The notes: generated by a model from the sequence alone, not told the origin. Shown: positions 9,556-17,088, numbered from the stretch's first letter. The stretch: 19,248 bases of DNA from Bryobacterales bacterium (GCA_016713735.1 JADJOP010000039.1:1-19248); one strand, 5' to 3'. Translations and numbers: made by a program.

Positions 9556-10312
9556 GACGTTCCTCCTTCGCCGGAGCCGCTCCGCCTTTTTGCGCCATCT
9601 CGTGGAGCCAGCTCTGGCCGGAGCGGTATCTCACCTTCGGCTGCGTGCCAAGCCCTTCCAGCCAGGTAAAGGTCTCGCCTGACTTGGCCAGCGAGCCCTC
9701 CGGGTCGTTCCAGTCGCCAAACGTGATCGCCTGCGTCGGGCATGCTTCCACGCAAGCCGGCGTGTAGATGCCAGGATCGAGACTTCCGTTGACCGCCGCC
9801 GCGTCCTGCGCCGCGTGCAGCCGCGATTGGCAGAAATCGCACTTCTCCACCACTCCTCGCATGCGCGGCGCCACCGCCGGATTCAGCGTCGCCTCCATCC
9901 CCGCCGGCCAGCTAGGATCGCCCCAGTTGAACGACCGCGCGTGATACGGGCAGGCCGTCATGCAATACCGGCAGCCAAGACAACGCTGCGGCATCTGTTC
10001 GACAATCCCCGACAGCGCATCCAGTTCCACCGCCTGCTGCGGGCACACCGCGACGCAAGGCGTCTCATGCTCGCATTGCATGCACATCATGGGAAGGAAG
10101 GCCGCCCGGCGGCCCGCCGGCGTGGGGTTGTTCAACGTGAACACGCGCAGCAGCGAAATGGAGTTGCGGTCGTTTTCACGAGCCGCGCCAGGAGCGACAT
10201 TGTTCTCCGCGGCGCACGCAATCACGCACGCCCCGCAGCCCGTGCAGCGATCCAAATCGATCACCATGCCGTAGCGGCGGGGAGTGCGGGAAGTCTTCTG
10301 GGTAGCGGACAT
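9548..10312 (-). CDS. qrcC: Four-cluster 4Fe-4S ferredoxin subunit, QrcC-like
   Basis: From ATG 10312 (ribosome site GGAGG eight bases upstream) the protein is 254 residues. Sixteen Cys form four cubane sites: I C23/26/29/33 (CTGCGACVIAC), II C77/80/86/90, III C111/114/117/121 and IV C158/161/187/191. This is the DmsB/HybA/QrcC arrangement, an electron wire between a periplasmic partner and an NrfD-type membrane protein. It has no signal peptide of its own; such subunits are usually exported by riding with a Tat partner, here the RR-containing QrcB-like protein. The same frame stays open upstream into the QrcB-like coding region. That apparent fusion is best explained by an indel removing the QrcB stop, since a good ribosome site and ATG are present. 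Confidence 0.87.
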   Translation of the reverse strand: MSATQKTSRTPRRYGMVIDLDRCTGCGACVIACAAENNVAPGAARENDRNSISLLRVFTLNNPTPAGRRAAFLPMMCMQCEHETPCVAVCPQQAVELDALSGIVEQMPQRCLGCRYCMTACPYHARSFNWGDPSWPAGMEATLNPAVAPRMRGVVEKCDFCQSRLHAAQDAAAVNGSLDPGIYTPACVEACPTQAITFGDWNDPEGSLAKSGETFTWLEGLGTQPKVRYRSGQSWLHEMAQKGGAAPAKEERHG

Positions 10313-10314
10313 GA

Positions 10315-12008
10315 TTAGGACCTCCGGATCTGGGCCGCCTGAGTGGGCCCCCGCGCCAGCTTCGGCCGCGCCCATGGCTTCCAAAACAAGCTGGCTGCCG
10401 TCGCCGCACGCCGCCAGTTCCAACTGGCCTGGGATCGCCGCGGCATCGCAGCGGACACGCCCTCGCGTTTCGCCAAACGGCGTGGACACCGACACGTTGT
10501 CGCCAGTCTTCAGGTTCAGCTCTCGCGCCGTGCGCGGATTCATGCGCACCTCCCCCGGCACGGCGTAGAGTCGCGTCTCGCGATCCAGCTTCGAGGCCAG
10601 CGGCACGGCGGGCAGCGCGCTCAGCGACCCGCGCGGGCTCGAAGCCACCGCGATCAGCGAAGGCTGTTCCGGCCGCCCGGCGCTCCAAGCAACGCCATCG
10701 ACATTCGCCCGCATCGGCTTCGGCTCCACCAACTCATCCACCCACACCGCGCCCTCCGCCATCGCCGACTGGAACGCGTCCAGGTCGGTCACTTCGGCTC
10801 TCTCACCGCCGGCGTGGCGGTACACATGCCCGCGTTTGGCCGCCACAATCGCCGCCGCGCGCGCCTTGCGCAATTCCTCATAGGACTCCACGCTCACCTG
10901 CAGCGCCTCCGCCAGTTGAGCCGCGAACTCCGCGGGCTGAACCGCGAACGCCGGTACGCTCGAAAGCCCGTCACTGTAGCTCCATGTCTCCACGGCGGCG
11001 TCACGCGCTCCGCGGGCGTCTGCGGCGCCTTGCCCCGATGGCCACATTGAGCGCGGCGATCATCCTCTCCGTCGTCTCCGGCAGGCCGCTCGAAGCCGCC
11101 TCGCCGCCGCCTACAACCATTGCCGGCGACTGCTCCCGTAGCCGCAGCGCCAGGTCGGAAAGGCTCGCCGGCGACAAGCCCGTGATCTCCGCGGCAGCCT
11201 CAATGGCTAGTTTGCCCGCCAGCGCGGCCACCAGGGCCGCCTCCGAACCGGGCCGCAGAATTAATGCGCGGTCAGCCAGTTGCGCTGTCCGCGACCAGTG
11301 AGAGCCCGCATACACGAACACCGGCTTGCCCGTCTCCGCGCGGCGGCTCCACAACCGGCTCATCCGCCCCGTGCTCCCCCAACTGTCCAGCAGCGGCGCG
11401 CCGATGCTGAGGATCAACGCGGCGTGCTCAAAGTCGTACCCCAGCGTGCCAGGGTCCACACCGGCCAGCTCTTCCATCGTCCGCAGGCTGCGGTCTTCCA
11501 CCTGCGCCAGCGTCACCACCATGCCGCCCCTGGCTCGCGCGATGCGGTCATACAGAGCGCTCACGATGCGCCCAGGGCGCTCATCGAGAATGGCTGCCTT
11601 GGCGCCAGCTGCTTCCAAACGGCGGGCGGCCTCGGCAATCGCCTCTTTCGTTTCGACGGCGTGGCCGTTCACAATCGCCGTTCTCAAACGGCGTGGATGA
11701 TAGGCCAGTTGATGCGCACCATACACCACCGGGCACAGCGCTCCGCCGCCGGCCGCATGCTCCGCCGCCGGGGCCACGCCAAACACGCCCGCCGAACCAC
11801 AGCGGGCCTTTACACCACAGCCCGCCGCGCACAGCGTGCACAGCCCGAACCTCTCCGTCACCGGGCCGCGCGCCGGAGTGGGCGTCCACGACCAGTTTTG
11901 CGTCCAGATCGCCGAGTCGTCCAGCAGCTTCCACGGCACCGGCGACAGCGCCCCGCCCACCGCGGCGCCTCCCGCCAAGCCGAGTAATTCGCGTCTTCCA
12001 ATGGCCAT
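10315..12008 (-). CDS. qrcB: Molybdopterin-oxidoreductase-family subunit, QrcB-like, Tat signal (frameshifted)
   Basis: ATG 12008 follows an AAAGGA site. The N terminus MAIGRRELLGLAGGAA is a Tat-type signal. PWKLLDDSAIWTQNW follows, a motif I associate from memory with QrcB of sulfate reducers. CTLCAAGC (C57/C60/C64) plus C92 form a possible 4Fe-4S site. The C-terminal half shows EVRMNPRTARELNLKTGD and STPFGETRGRV, the molybdopterin-binding beta-barrel fold. At roughly 560 residues it is shorter than catalytic Mo-bisPGD enzymes (usually 700 or more), consistent with the non-catalytic QrcB class. One slip lies near 11000-11045 and another shortly before the TAA at 10315-10317. It sits between the multiheme cytochrome and the ferredoxin, as in qrcABCD. 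It probably serves as a periplasmic scaffold and electron-relay subunit rather than an enzyme for a small substrate. Confidence 0.75.
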
Positions 12009-12024
12009 GACCTGTGTGTCCTTT

Positions 12025-12603
12025 CTAGCGGTGGCATCCGAGACAGCCCGCGCTCACGCCCTTCTGCGCGTGGCACGATTCGCAGTCGGACATCTTCATT
12101 CCTTCACCCGGCTTCAGCCCAACCCTGATCATGCGCGGACCCCATACATTGCGGCTCTCACCCGTCACACGGTTGCGGTAAAACGGCTCCGCTGCCGTCG
12201 CCGATCCGCGCCCGCCATGGCATTCCTCACACTTCATCTCCGCCTTGTTCACATGCACCGCGTGCGAGAACCGCACGTTCATGGGCTGCCGCGAATACAC
12301 CTTCCAATCCACTTCCCGCTCCGGGGCCACATAGCTCGTCACCAGAATCTTCTCGGCTTCCGTCTTGCCCAAAGGCTCGGCGTGGCAGGCGCCGCAACTC
12401 GCCGTGCGGGGAATCCCCGCGAACTGCCCGTCGGCGGCCACTTCATGACAACTCGAACACTCCATCGAGCCCTTCTCGATGTGGATCTTGTGGTTGTACT
12501 GCAGCGGCTGAGGCTCTCGCTGGTACAACAAGTGCGGGAAGCCCCACCAACCGAAAGCAAGGCTTCCGGCGAGTCCAAGCAGAAAGGCGATCAGGACACG
12601 CAT
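12025..12603 (-). CDS. qrcA: Pentaheme periplasmic cytochrome c, QrcA-like
   Basis: The 192-residue protein has an N-terminal hydrophobic signal/anchor (residues 2-20). Five CxxCH heme sites follow: C49SSCH, C70GACH, C125EECH, C174ESCH and C187LGCH, the last at the extreme C terminus. Extra His at 38, 41, 114 and 117 (YNHKIH, FSHAVH) are likely distal ligands, as in cytochrome c3/c7-type folds. The described Desulfovibrio QrcA has six hemes, so this one appears to have one fewer. It is predicted to take electrons from (or give them to) a periplasmic cytochrome pool and pass them through the QrcB/QrcC-like subunits to the quinone module. It lies 6 bases after the preceding stop and 16 before the QrcB-like start. 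The frame is intact. Confidence 0.85.
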   Translation of the reverse strand: MRVLIAFLLGLAGSLAFGWWGFPHLLYQREPQPLQYNHKIHIEKGSMECSSCHEVAADGQFAGIPRTASCGACHAEPLGKTEAEKILVTSYVAPEREVDWKVYSRQPMNVRFSHAVHVNKAEMKCEECHGGRGSATAAEPFYRNRVTGESRNVWGPRMIRVGLKPGEGMKMSDCESCHAQKGVSAGCLGCHR

Positions 12604-12609
12604 GGTTCG

Positions 12610-13515
12610 TTACTCCCAAGCCCTCTCCACATGAGAGGGAAAGAATCGGTTGAGGACGCCGAGAAGCTGGTCGCGCATCAGGTGAGCGGCTGCGCCCTCG
12701 GCCACTGAGCCTCCGTCGGCCGCCACCGCCACGCCTGCCACGGGAGGAGCGAGCGCACCGCCGAGTATCTCCGAAAGCCGCTCGGCCTCCAGCCTCATCC
12801 AGGCCACGGCACGCCGGCCGTGCAGCAGGTCGCGGCACATCTCTTCGTGTGAAACCCCTGGAGGCATCCAGCCGCTGAACAGCCAGCCCGCGCCATACGG
12901 GTCGGCCGTGATCGGAGCCGGGTTCGAGCGCAGTCGCACGTCAGCCGACTCCATCAACAGCGGTTTGGGGAAGGTCAGCGGCCAGTCCACTCCCTGGATG
13001 GTGAGCACCACCGTCGGCTTCCCCACACCTCGTTGTGTGAGCAGCGTGGCGTGTTCCACCCGCCCCAGAAAGCGCGCCAGCAACTGGTCAATCCCCACGT
13101 GGCACAGCCCCCCGCCGCCAATATCCAGCCACATGTGGTTCGTCGCGTAATGCAGTGTCTCCACCGCCGCGACGCCCTCTGCCACCTCTTCGCCGCGGTG
13201 ATACGCTCCGGCCATCGCCAGGTACGCCTCGCAGTATCGGAACGCTTCCGAACCGCAAGGCGTCACCTCCGGCGAACTGTAAGGAACATAGCGCGGTACA
13301 GGCACGGCCGTGCAGAATTGGACCAGCCGGTCCTCAAGATAAGGGCATCCGCCCTCCAGCGAACCACCGCGCTCCTGAAACACACTGCACTCGGCGTGAC
13401 GCAGTGTGCCGCAACGCTCGCCGGTGGCCGAAACCAGGGGCGACGCCAACAGCTTCCGGCACGAAGCGGCGCTGCAACCTCTTACCCGCGTCTCACTGAG
13501 GAATGGGCATGTCAT
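12610..13515 (-). CDS. Cys-rich GcvH-like protein lacking the lipoyl lysine
   Basis: The 301-residue soluble protein starts MTCPFLSETRVRGC. It carries nine Cys in the first 95 residues (3, 14, 19, 35, 43, 57, 68, 87, 95), including repeated CPFLSE/CPYLED blocks. A GcvH-like domain follows (about 122-216) with HYATNHMWLDI, CHVGIDQLLARFLG, SNPAPITADPYG and GWLFSGW. These match the H-protein strands and its DPYGxGWL end. At the lipoylation position GcvH has ESVKAV; here it reads QGVDWPLTF, so the lysine is missing. The C terminus is helical and of unknown type. A GGAGG site precedes the ATG 18 bases after the small membrane gene. A role in binding a metal cluster, or in assembly or electron transfer for the Qrc-like complex, is inferred from Cys content and position. 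Confidence 0.75.
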   Translation of the reverse strand: MTCPFLSETRVRGCSAASCRKLLASPLVSATGERCGTLRHAECSVFQERGGSLEGGCPYLEDRLVQFCTAVPVPRYVPYSSPEVTPCGSEAFRYCEAYLAMAGAYHRGEEVAEGVAAVETLHYATNHMWLDIGGGGLCHVGIDQLLARFLGRVEHATLLTQRGVGKPTVVLTIQGVDWPLTFPKPLLMESADVRLRSNPAPITADPYGAGWLFSGWMPPGVSHEEMCRDLLHGRRAVAWMRLEAERLSEILGGALAPPVAGVAVAADGGSVAEGAAAHLMRDQLLGVLNRFFPSHVERAWE

Positions 13516-13533
13516 GGTGTGCCTCCAGCCGCG

Positions 13534-13800
13534 CTAGCGCTTCGGCGGGGCGGGCTTCTCGACGGGCTCGCCGCCGTCCGCCATCGTCAGGCCCAACTCC
13601 GGTGTGTGGATGGCATGCGAGCCCAGGCCCGCCTGCATCTGCATCGCCCCCTGGCGCAAACTGGCGCGAAACTTCTCCACCAGCTCCACAGCGACGGCGC
13701 CTATCAGCACCGCCACGCTTCCCAATACGAACAGGCCAAGACCGGCGTTGGTCAGATTCAGCCATAGTGTCGTCGGGTTGTTCCAATCGATTCCGAACAT
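13534..13800 (-). CDS. Small single-helix membrane protein leading the redox operon
   Basis: The 88-residue protein begins MFGIDWNNPTTLWLNLTNAG. One strongly hydrophobic helix (about residues 18-42) is followed by a charged segment VEKFRASLRQG and a Pro-rich tail EPVEKPAPPKR. A GGAG site lies upstream. I recognise no family. It is first in the operon and 18 bases before the Cys-rich GcvH-like gene, so it is presumably co-transcribed. It could be an anchor or accessory subunit of the complex. The coding call is supported by the start site, the clean frame and the tight spacing. Confidence 0.6.
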   Translation of the reverse strand: MFGIDWNNPTTLWLNLTNAGLGLFVLGSVAVLIGAVAVELVEKFRASLRQGAMQMQAGLGSHAIHTPELGLTMADGGEPVEKPAPPKR

Positions 13801-14046
13801 GGACTTCTCCTTTCCTAGCTGAAAAATGCACGCCAGTTGCCGAAGTCCTGAGTGCCATGAAATCAATGGCTTACGACTCTCGATCGACCAGCCCGTGCCG
13901 GATTTCCAGACTTCCGCTTCTGGATTTCCTACACGCCCCCGCTCTCCTCCTCCATGAAAAACCACCACACCGCCTTACCCCAAAGGGAGCATCGCCCAGG
14001 CCCCGTCCATCGGCTGCCTCCCATCGGCTGCCCCTCGCACGCTGCC

Positions 14047-14062
14047 TGACCTAATTCGGTCA
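14047..14062. promoter_or_regulatory. Short inverted repeat, possible operator
   Basis: The sequence TGACCTAATTCGGTCA has 5-base arms TGACC/GGTCA around a 6-base centre. It lies in the non-coding region between the divergent redox operon and CsbD-like gene. It is a candidate dimeric regulator site on symmetry alone; a match this short can arise by chance. Confidence 0.2.
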
Positions 14063-14123
14063 ATTCATCAGCGACACCCAACGGCATCAACAGTTGCGCC
14101 GCTCCTGCCCTCATCCCCGCCCC

Positions 14124-14196
14124 CCTCCCCACCTCATCCCATCCCCACCTCATCATCCCATCCCCACCTCATCCCCGCCCTATCCCCGCCCCCCCG
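14124..14196. repeat. C-rich imperfect tandem repeat
   Basis: Units of 16 to 19 bases, ACCTCATCCCATCCCC and a variant with an extra ATC, recur about three times and then decay into ATCCCCGCC-type copies. The plus strand is almost only C, T and A. The minus strand is G-rich with many GGGG and GGG runs one to four bases apart, so it could form G-quadruplexes. It lies in non-coding DNA between divergent transcription units. The exact copy number could be altered by the indels seen elsewhere. Confidence 0.7.
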
Positions 14197-14447
14197 CGAG
14201 TCCTCCCCGCTGGCGTCGCGTCAGAAGCGCTTGGCCACGACGATCCCGCCAAAGGGCGCTCTCAAGGGCCTGACCTGGCCTAGCCGGAGTACGCGCCCAT
14301 CGACGACCTGGCCCACCAGGAAGGCCCGCGCTTTGGCGCTCGCACTCCCTACGAGAAGGAGTTGATCCGCAAGGGCGGCTCCCGTACCCCCCCCGTTTGG
14401 CCTCAATCGTGCACCCTCCACGAGTGCAAACTGGATAGGAGGCTTTT

Positions 14448-14675
14448 ATGCACTGGGATGAAATCGAAGGCAAGTGGAACGAATTCGCCGGCTCGGCCCG
14501 CGCCCATTGGGCCAAGCTTACCGACGACGACTGGAAGTCCATCACCGGCAAGAAGGAACAACTCGCCGCACGCATCCAGCAGCGTTATGGCCTCGAGCCC
14601 GGAGAAGCCGGAAAACAGGTGGAAAAGTGGGCCCGCGCGCTCATGGAGTCCGTCCCCGTCTCCAAAGCGAAGTGA
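14448..14675 (+). CDS. CsbD-family stress-response protein
   Basis: An intact 75-residue protein. Its start MHWDEIEGKWNEFAG, then LTDDDWKSITGKKEQL and IQQRYGLEPGEA, are the standard CsbD/YjbJ blocks (normally MNxDxIEGKWKQLKG, then LTDDDLxxIxGKxxxL). A strong AGGAGG ribosome site lies seven bases upstream. These small hydrophilic helical proteins accumulate in general stress and stationary phase; their molecular action is unknown. It is probably monocistronic or leads the two hypothetical genes that follow. Confidence 0.9.
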   Translation: MHWDEIEGKWNEFAGSARAHWAKLTDDDWKSITGKKEQLAARIQQRYGLEPGEAGKQVEKWARALMESVPVSKAK

Positions 14676-14776
14676 CCCGGCCGCACCCCGCTCGCCCCTG
14701 ACCATGCGCCGTCACCTGACCGCCCATGGTCATTCCGCCGCTCCAGCCGCGTCTACTCGAAAGAAGGCCGGACACC

Positions 14777-15226
14777 ATGACTCACCCCGGCACCATCCTC
14801 GTCGCGCCCGGCACGCCCTGACTGTGTCCCCAAATCGAACCAGGCGCCTCCAACGCCCACTCCCTGGCTGCTCGCGACCCCCACTCCTCCCCCCCCGCGG
14901 CTTGAACAGGAGTTGCAGGACTCTGGATGGACCTTCTTCTACCTTGCCGATACCATCTCCGCCATCAGTATCAACTTCAACACGGCCCAGGCCGGCCAGG
15001 ATGCCATGAAGCGCCTCATTGCAAAGGCCGCGGCGCGACACTGCAATGCCCTGCAGGTCGATCGGATCGCCGCGCACTTTTTCCTCGGCATTCCCTATCT
15101 GCGCGTCTCGGCCCACCCGCGCCACATCCAGCGCGGTATGGTCTCCCTCGCCCTCACGCGCCGCGCCAAACTCGCCGCCGGCGTTGTCACCCTCCGTGGC
15201 AGCGCCGCCAGCGGAAAGCGAAATGA
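14777..15226 (+). CDS. Conserved-looking hypothetical protein (frameshifted)
   Basis: ATG 14777 gives MTHPGTILVAPGTP, followed by a slip in a C-rich stretch. A readable core comes next: LEQELQDSGWTFFYLADTI, AMKRLIAKAAARHCNALQ, VDRIAAHFFLGIPYLRVSA and HPRHIQRGMV (about 14905-15145). The balanced residue mix and helix/strand pattern argue for a real protein. I recall similar uncharacterised acidobacterial proteins but cannot name a family. The end is ambiguous. One frame stops at 15224-15226, overlapping the next ATG; another runs to 15290. At least two indels are needed. Confidence 0.45.
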
Positions 15227-15540
15227 AGGAGCAAAAGCCAGCGTCGAACCCTTACGGAAGCTGGCGAGACGTCCCATCAGGCGGCGATGACGAGAGTGTA
15301 GTCACGGCGTTTGTTGGCGGCCGGGTGGGTTGCTATGCCTTCGCGTTCACGGCGGGTTCGATGAATTTCCGCGCTACGATGGGCAATGTCCGGGGAGCTT
15401 GGTTACAAGGGCCCCTGCGCAATGAGGCTGGAATTCATCTGGAGTGGCGACAACGAGGCCTTCGGGAGTTCCTCGCTCACGATGCGGAGCGCCAGCTCCC
15501 GTTTGAGTTGACGATCAGATGCGCCGGCGAGCCCAGTTGA
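15223..15540 (+). CDS. Hypothetical protein
   Basis: An open frame of 105 residues from ATG 15223 (MKEQKPASNPYGSWRD) to TGA 15540. A core VVTAFVGGRVGCYAFAFTAG and a C-terminal block RQRGLREFLAHDAERQLPF follow. No family is recognised. Residue composition is reasonable and the frame is open to its end, just before the convergent rfbB. The weak ribosome site and the high indel load of this region leave the start uncertain. Confidence 0.35.
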   Translation: MKEQKPASNPYGSWRDVPSGGDDESVVTAFVGGRVGCYAFAFTAGSMNFRATMGNVRGAWLQGPLRNEAGIHLEWRQRGLREFLAHDAERQLPFELTIRCAGEPS

Positions 15541-15544
15541 GGGT

Positions 15545-15569
15545 GGCGGCGGGAGGGAGCCGCTCCGCC
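15545..15569. terminator. Possible hairpin between convergent genes
   Basis: GGCGG (15545-15549) can pair with CCGCC (15565-15569), extended by CGG/CCG (15550-15552/15560-15562) across a two-base bulge. It sits in the 50-base gap between the convergent hypothetical gene and rfbB. There is no T-run on either side, so intrinsic termination is uncertain. Confidence 0.25.
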
Positions 15570-15590
15570 AATCAGCACAAGCGATCTGCC

Positions 15591-16589
15591 CTACCGGTTG
15601 CCGTAGTTCTGTTCGTAGTAGTCCCGGTAGGCGCCTGACTACGCGCTGGGTCCATTCGCTGTTGCGATACCAGTCAATCGTCAGGCGAAGCCCGGTTTCA
15701 AAGTCCATTAAGGGGGACCAGTGGAGGTCGCGCTCCATCTTGCCGGAGGTCAGCGCATAGCGCCGGTCGTGGCCAGGCCGATCGGCGACCGGGGTGAGCA
15801 GCGATTCCGAGGCGCCCGTGAAGGTCAGGATGCGCCGCACAACGTCCAGGTTCGGCAGCGAGCAGTTGCCCCCAATGTTGTACACCTCGCCCGCGGCCCC
15901 TCTCCAGCACAGCCCAGATGCCGCGGCAGTGGTCGTCGGCATACAGCCAGTCGCGGATCTGCTGGCCGTCCCCGTAGATGGGCAGCGGCTTCCCTGTGAG
16001 CGCGTTGGAGATCATCAGCGGAATGAGCTTTTCCGGGAACTGGTAAGGGCCGTAGTTGTTGGAGGCGCGGGTGACGGAAAGGTTGAGTCGAACGTGCACG
16101 TAGCGCCAGCGCCAGCAGGTCGCTGGCGGCCTTTGAGGCCGAGTACGGGCTCGGAGGCCGCGCGCGGCAAGCTCTCATCGGCTTCGTGCGGGGCATCGAT
16201 ATCGCCATACACCTCATCGGTGGAGACGTGAACAGGAAACGGGCCAGTTTTGTCTTCTCCGGGCGGCGTCCAGCAACGCCAGCGTACTGCGAACGTTGGT
16301 GTCGAAGAAAGGCTTCGACGAAAGAATGCTGCGGTCGACGTGCGATTCGGCGGCGAAGTGAACCACGGCGTCGATCCGCTCGTCGGCGAGCGACTCCACC
16401 AGCGCCTGGTCCGTGATGTCGCCGCGCACGAACCGGTAGTCCGGGTGGCCGTCGATGGCGGCGAGGTTCTCAGGTTGCCGGCATACGTCAGCGCATCGAG
16501 GTTCACCACCCGCGTGCCGGGCGCGTCGAAAGAACGTAGCGGATGAAGGCCGAGCCGATGACGGCCCCGCCTGTGACGAGCAGGTTCAC
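15591..16589 (-). CDS. rfbB: dTDP-glucose 4,6-dehydratase (RmlB), frameshifted
   Basis: Starts at GTG 16589, overlapping the rfbC stop (GTGA). Blocks in order: NLLVTGGA, LDALTYAGNL, FVRGDITDQALV, VVHFAAESHVDRSI, FFDTNVRSTLALLDA, STDEVYGDI, VTRASNNYGPYQFPEKLIP, YGDGQQIRDWLYADDHC, EVYNIGGNC and the end YEQNYGNR. These are diagnostic of RmlB, which converts dTDP-glucose to dTDP-4-keto-6-deoxyglucose. The usual catalytic segment YSASKAASD is partly readable. About six single-base slips are needed. The NAD-binding loop reads TGGAVIGS where TGGAGFIGS is expected, one residue short; this is probably an error but would be serious if real. Third gene of an rfbA-rfbC-rfbB operon. Confidence 0.88.
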
Positions 16590-17088
16590 TTGTGCTGGAT
16601 CTCCCAGTCGTAAGCGATGCCCCGCGTCGTTATAGGGCGATGCGGCCTTCGTCTTCGGGGTTGTAAATGCGGTTGGTGAGGTAAACCAGCATGGCCGCCG
16701 AATCCCCGATCACCTTGCTAGCCGTGGCCCACGCCGGGCGGAATCAGGCTGCCAGGGGCGCAGGTGGCCGACGTACAGCGTGTTGCGCAGGCCGTGCGTG
16801 GGCGAGCCGGCGCGCAGGTCGACCAACGCCACCTGAAACAGGCCCTGCACGCCGGCCCCAGAAGTCGGTCTGGTGGCGGTGAAAATGGAAGGCCTTGATC
16901 GTCCCCGGGTAGGGAGGGCGGCGGACACCTGCGAGTCCGCAGGAGGTACGACCGGCCCGCTGCGCAGGCGGGCGATTTCGAAAGTAGCCGCGGTCGTCCG
17001 GGTGGAGCGCAAGCGGCGCGACTTACACGCCCGGAATCAGGTCCGCCGAGCCGGGCGACCGGATGATGCCGGGCCGACCCCTGCTCAT
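16586..17088 (-). CDS. rfbC: dTDP-4-dehydrorhamnose 3,5-epimerase family (RmlC, short form), frameshifted
   Basis: ATG 17088 overlaps the rfbA stop (ATGA) and begins MSRGRPGIIRSPGSADLIPG. After an apparent in-frame TAA and a slip it reads LHPDDRGYF, EIARLRSGPVVPPADSQVS, TIKAFHFHRHQTDFW, VQGLFQVALVDLRAGSPT, NTLYVGHLRPWQ, KVIGDSAAMLVYLTNR and IAYDWEIQHK. The HxHRHQTDxW active-site strand and PPGVGHG-type segment define the family. At about 165 residues it is the short form seen in actinobacteria and acidobacteria. It epimerises the keto-sugar made by RmlB. Indels at several points are of the kind seen in its neighbours. Its TGA overlaps the rfbB GTG. Confidence 0.85.

Larger units (their letters stand above)
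13801..14447. other. Intergenic region between the redox operon and the CsbD-like gene
   Basis: About 650 bases between two divergent units. It should hold the promoter of the minus-strand redox operon near 13805-13900 and that of the CsbD-like gene. On the minus strand a TGGCAC box (13857-13852) resembles a sigma-54 -24 element, but no GC follows at the correct distance. The middle holds a C-rich repeat, listed separately. From about 14214 to 14390 the plus strand shows protein-like pieces in two frames (LATTIPPKGALKGLTW, then EYAPIDDLAHQEGPRFG). That might be a short frameshifted gene, but no start is visible and I do not call it. Confidence 0.5.

Noticed and set aside
8305..12603. Hyb-type hydrogenase, nitrate reductase or alternative complex III.
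   Set aside because: There is no NiFe large or small subunit and no full-length catalytic Mo enzyme. Only one NrfD-type subunit is present, whereas alternative complex III has two.
7475..13515. Glycine cleavage system H proteins.
   Set aside because: Neither protein has the lipoyl lysine, both are Cys-rich, and no gcvT or gcvP is present.
13852..13870. TGGCACTCAGGACTTCGGC on the minus strand as a sigma-54 promoter.
   Set aside because: The GG-to-GC spacing is about three bases too long. A second candidate, TGGCGTGCATTTTTC, lacks the -12 G and would leave no leader.
14124..14196. CRISPR-like array.
   Set aside because: The units are 16-19 bases, directly adjacent, without unique spacers, and no cas genes are nearby.
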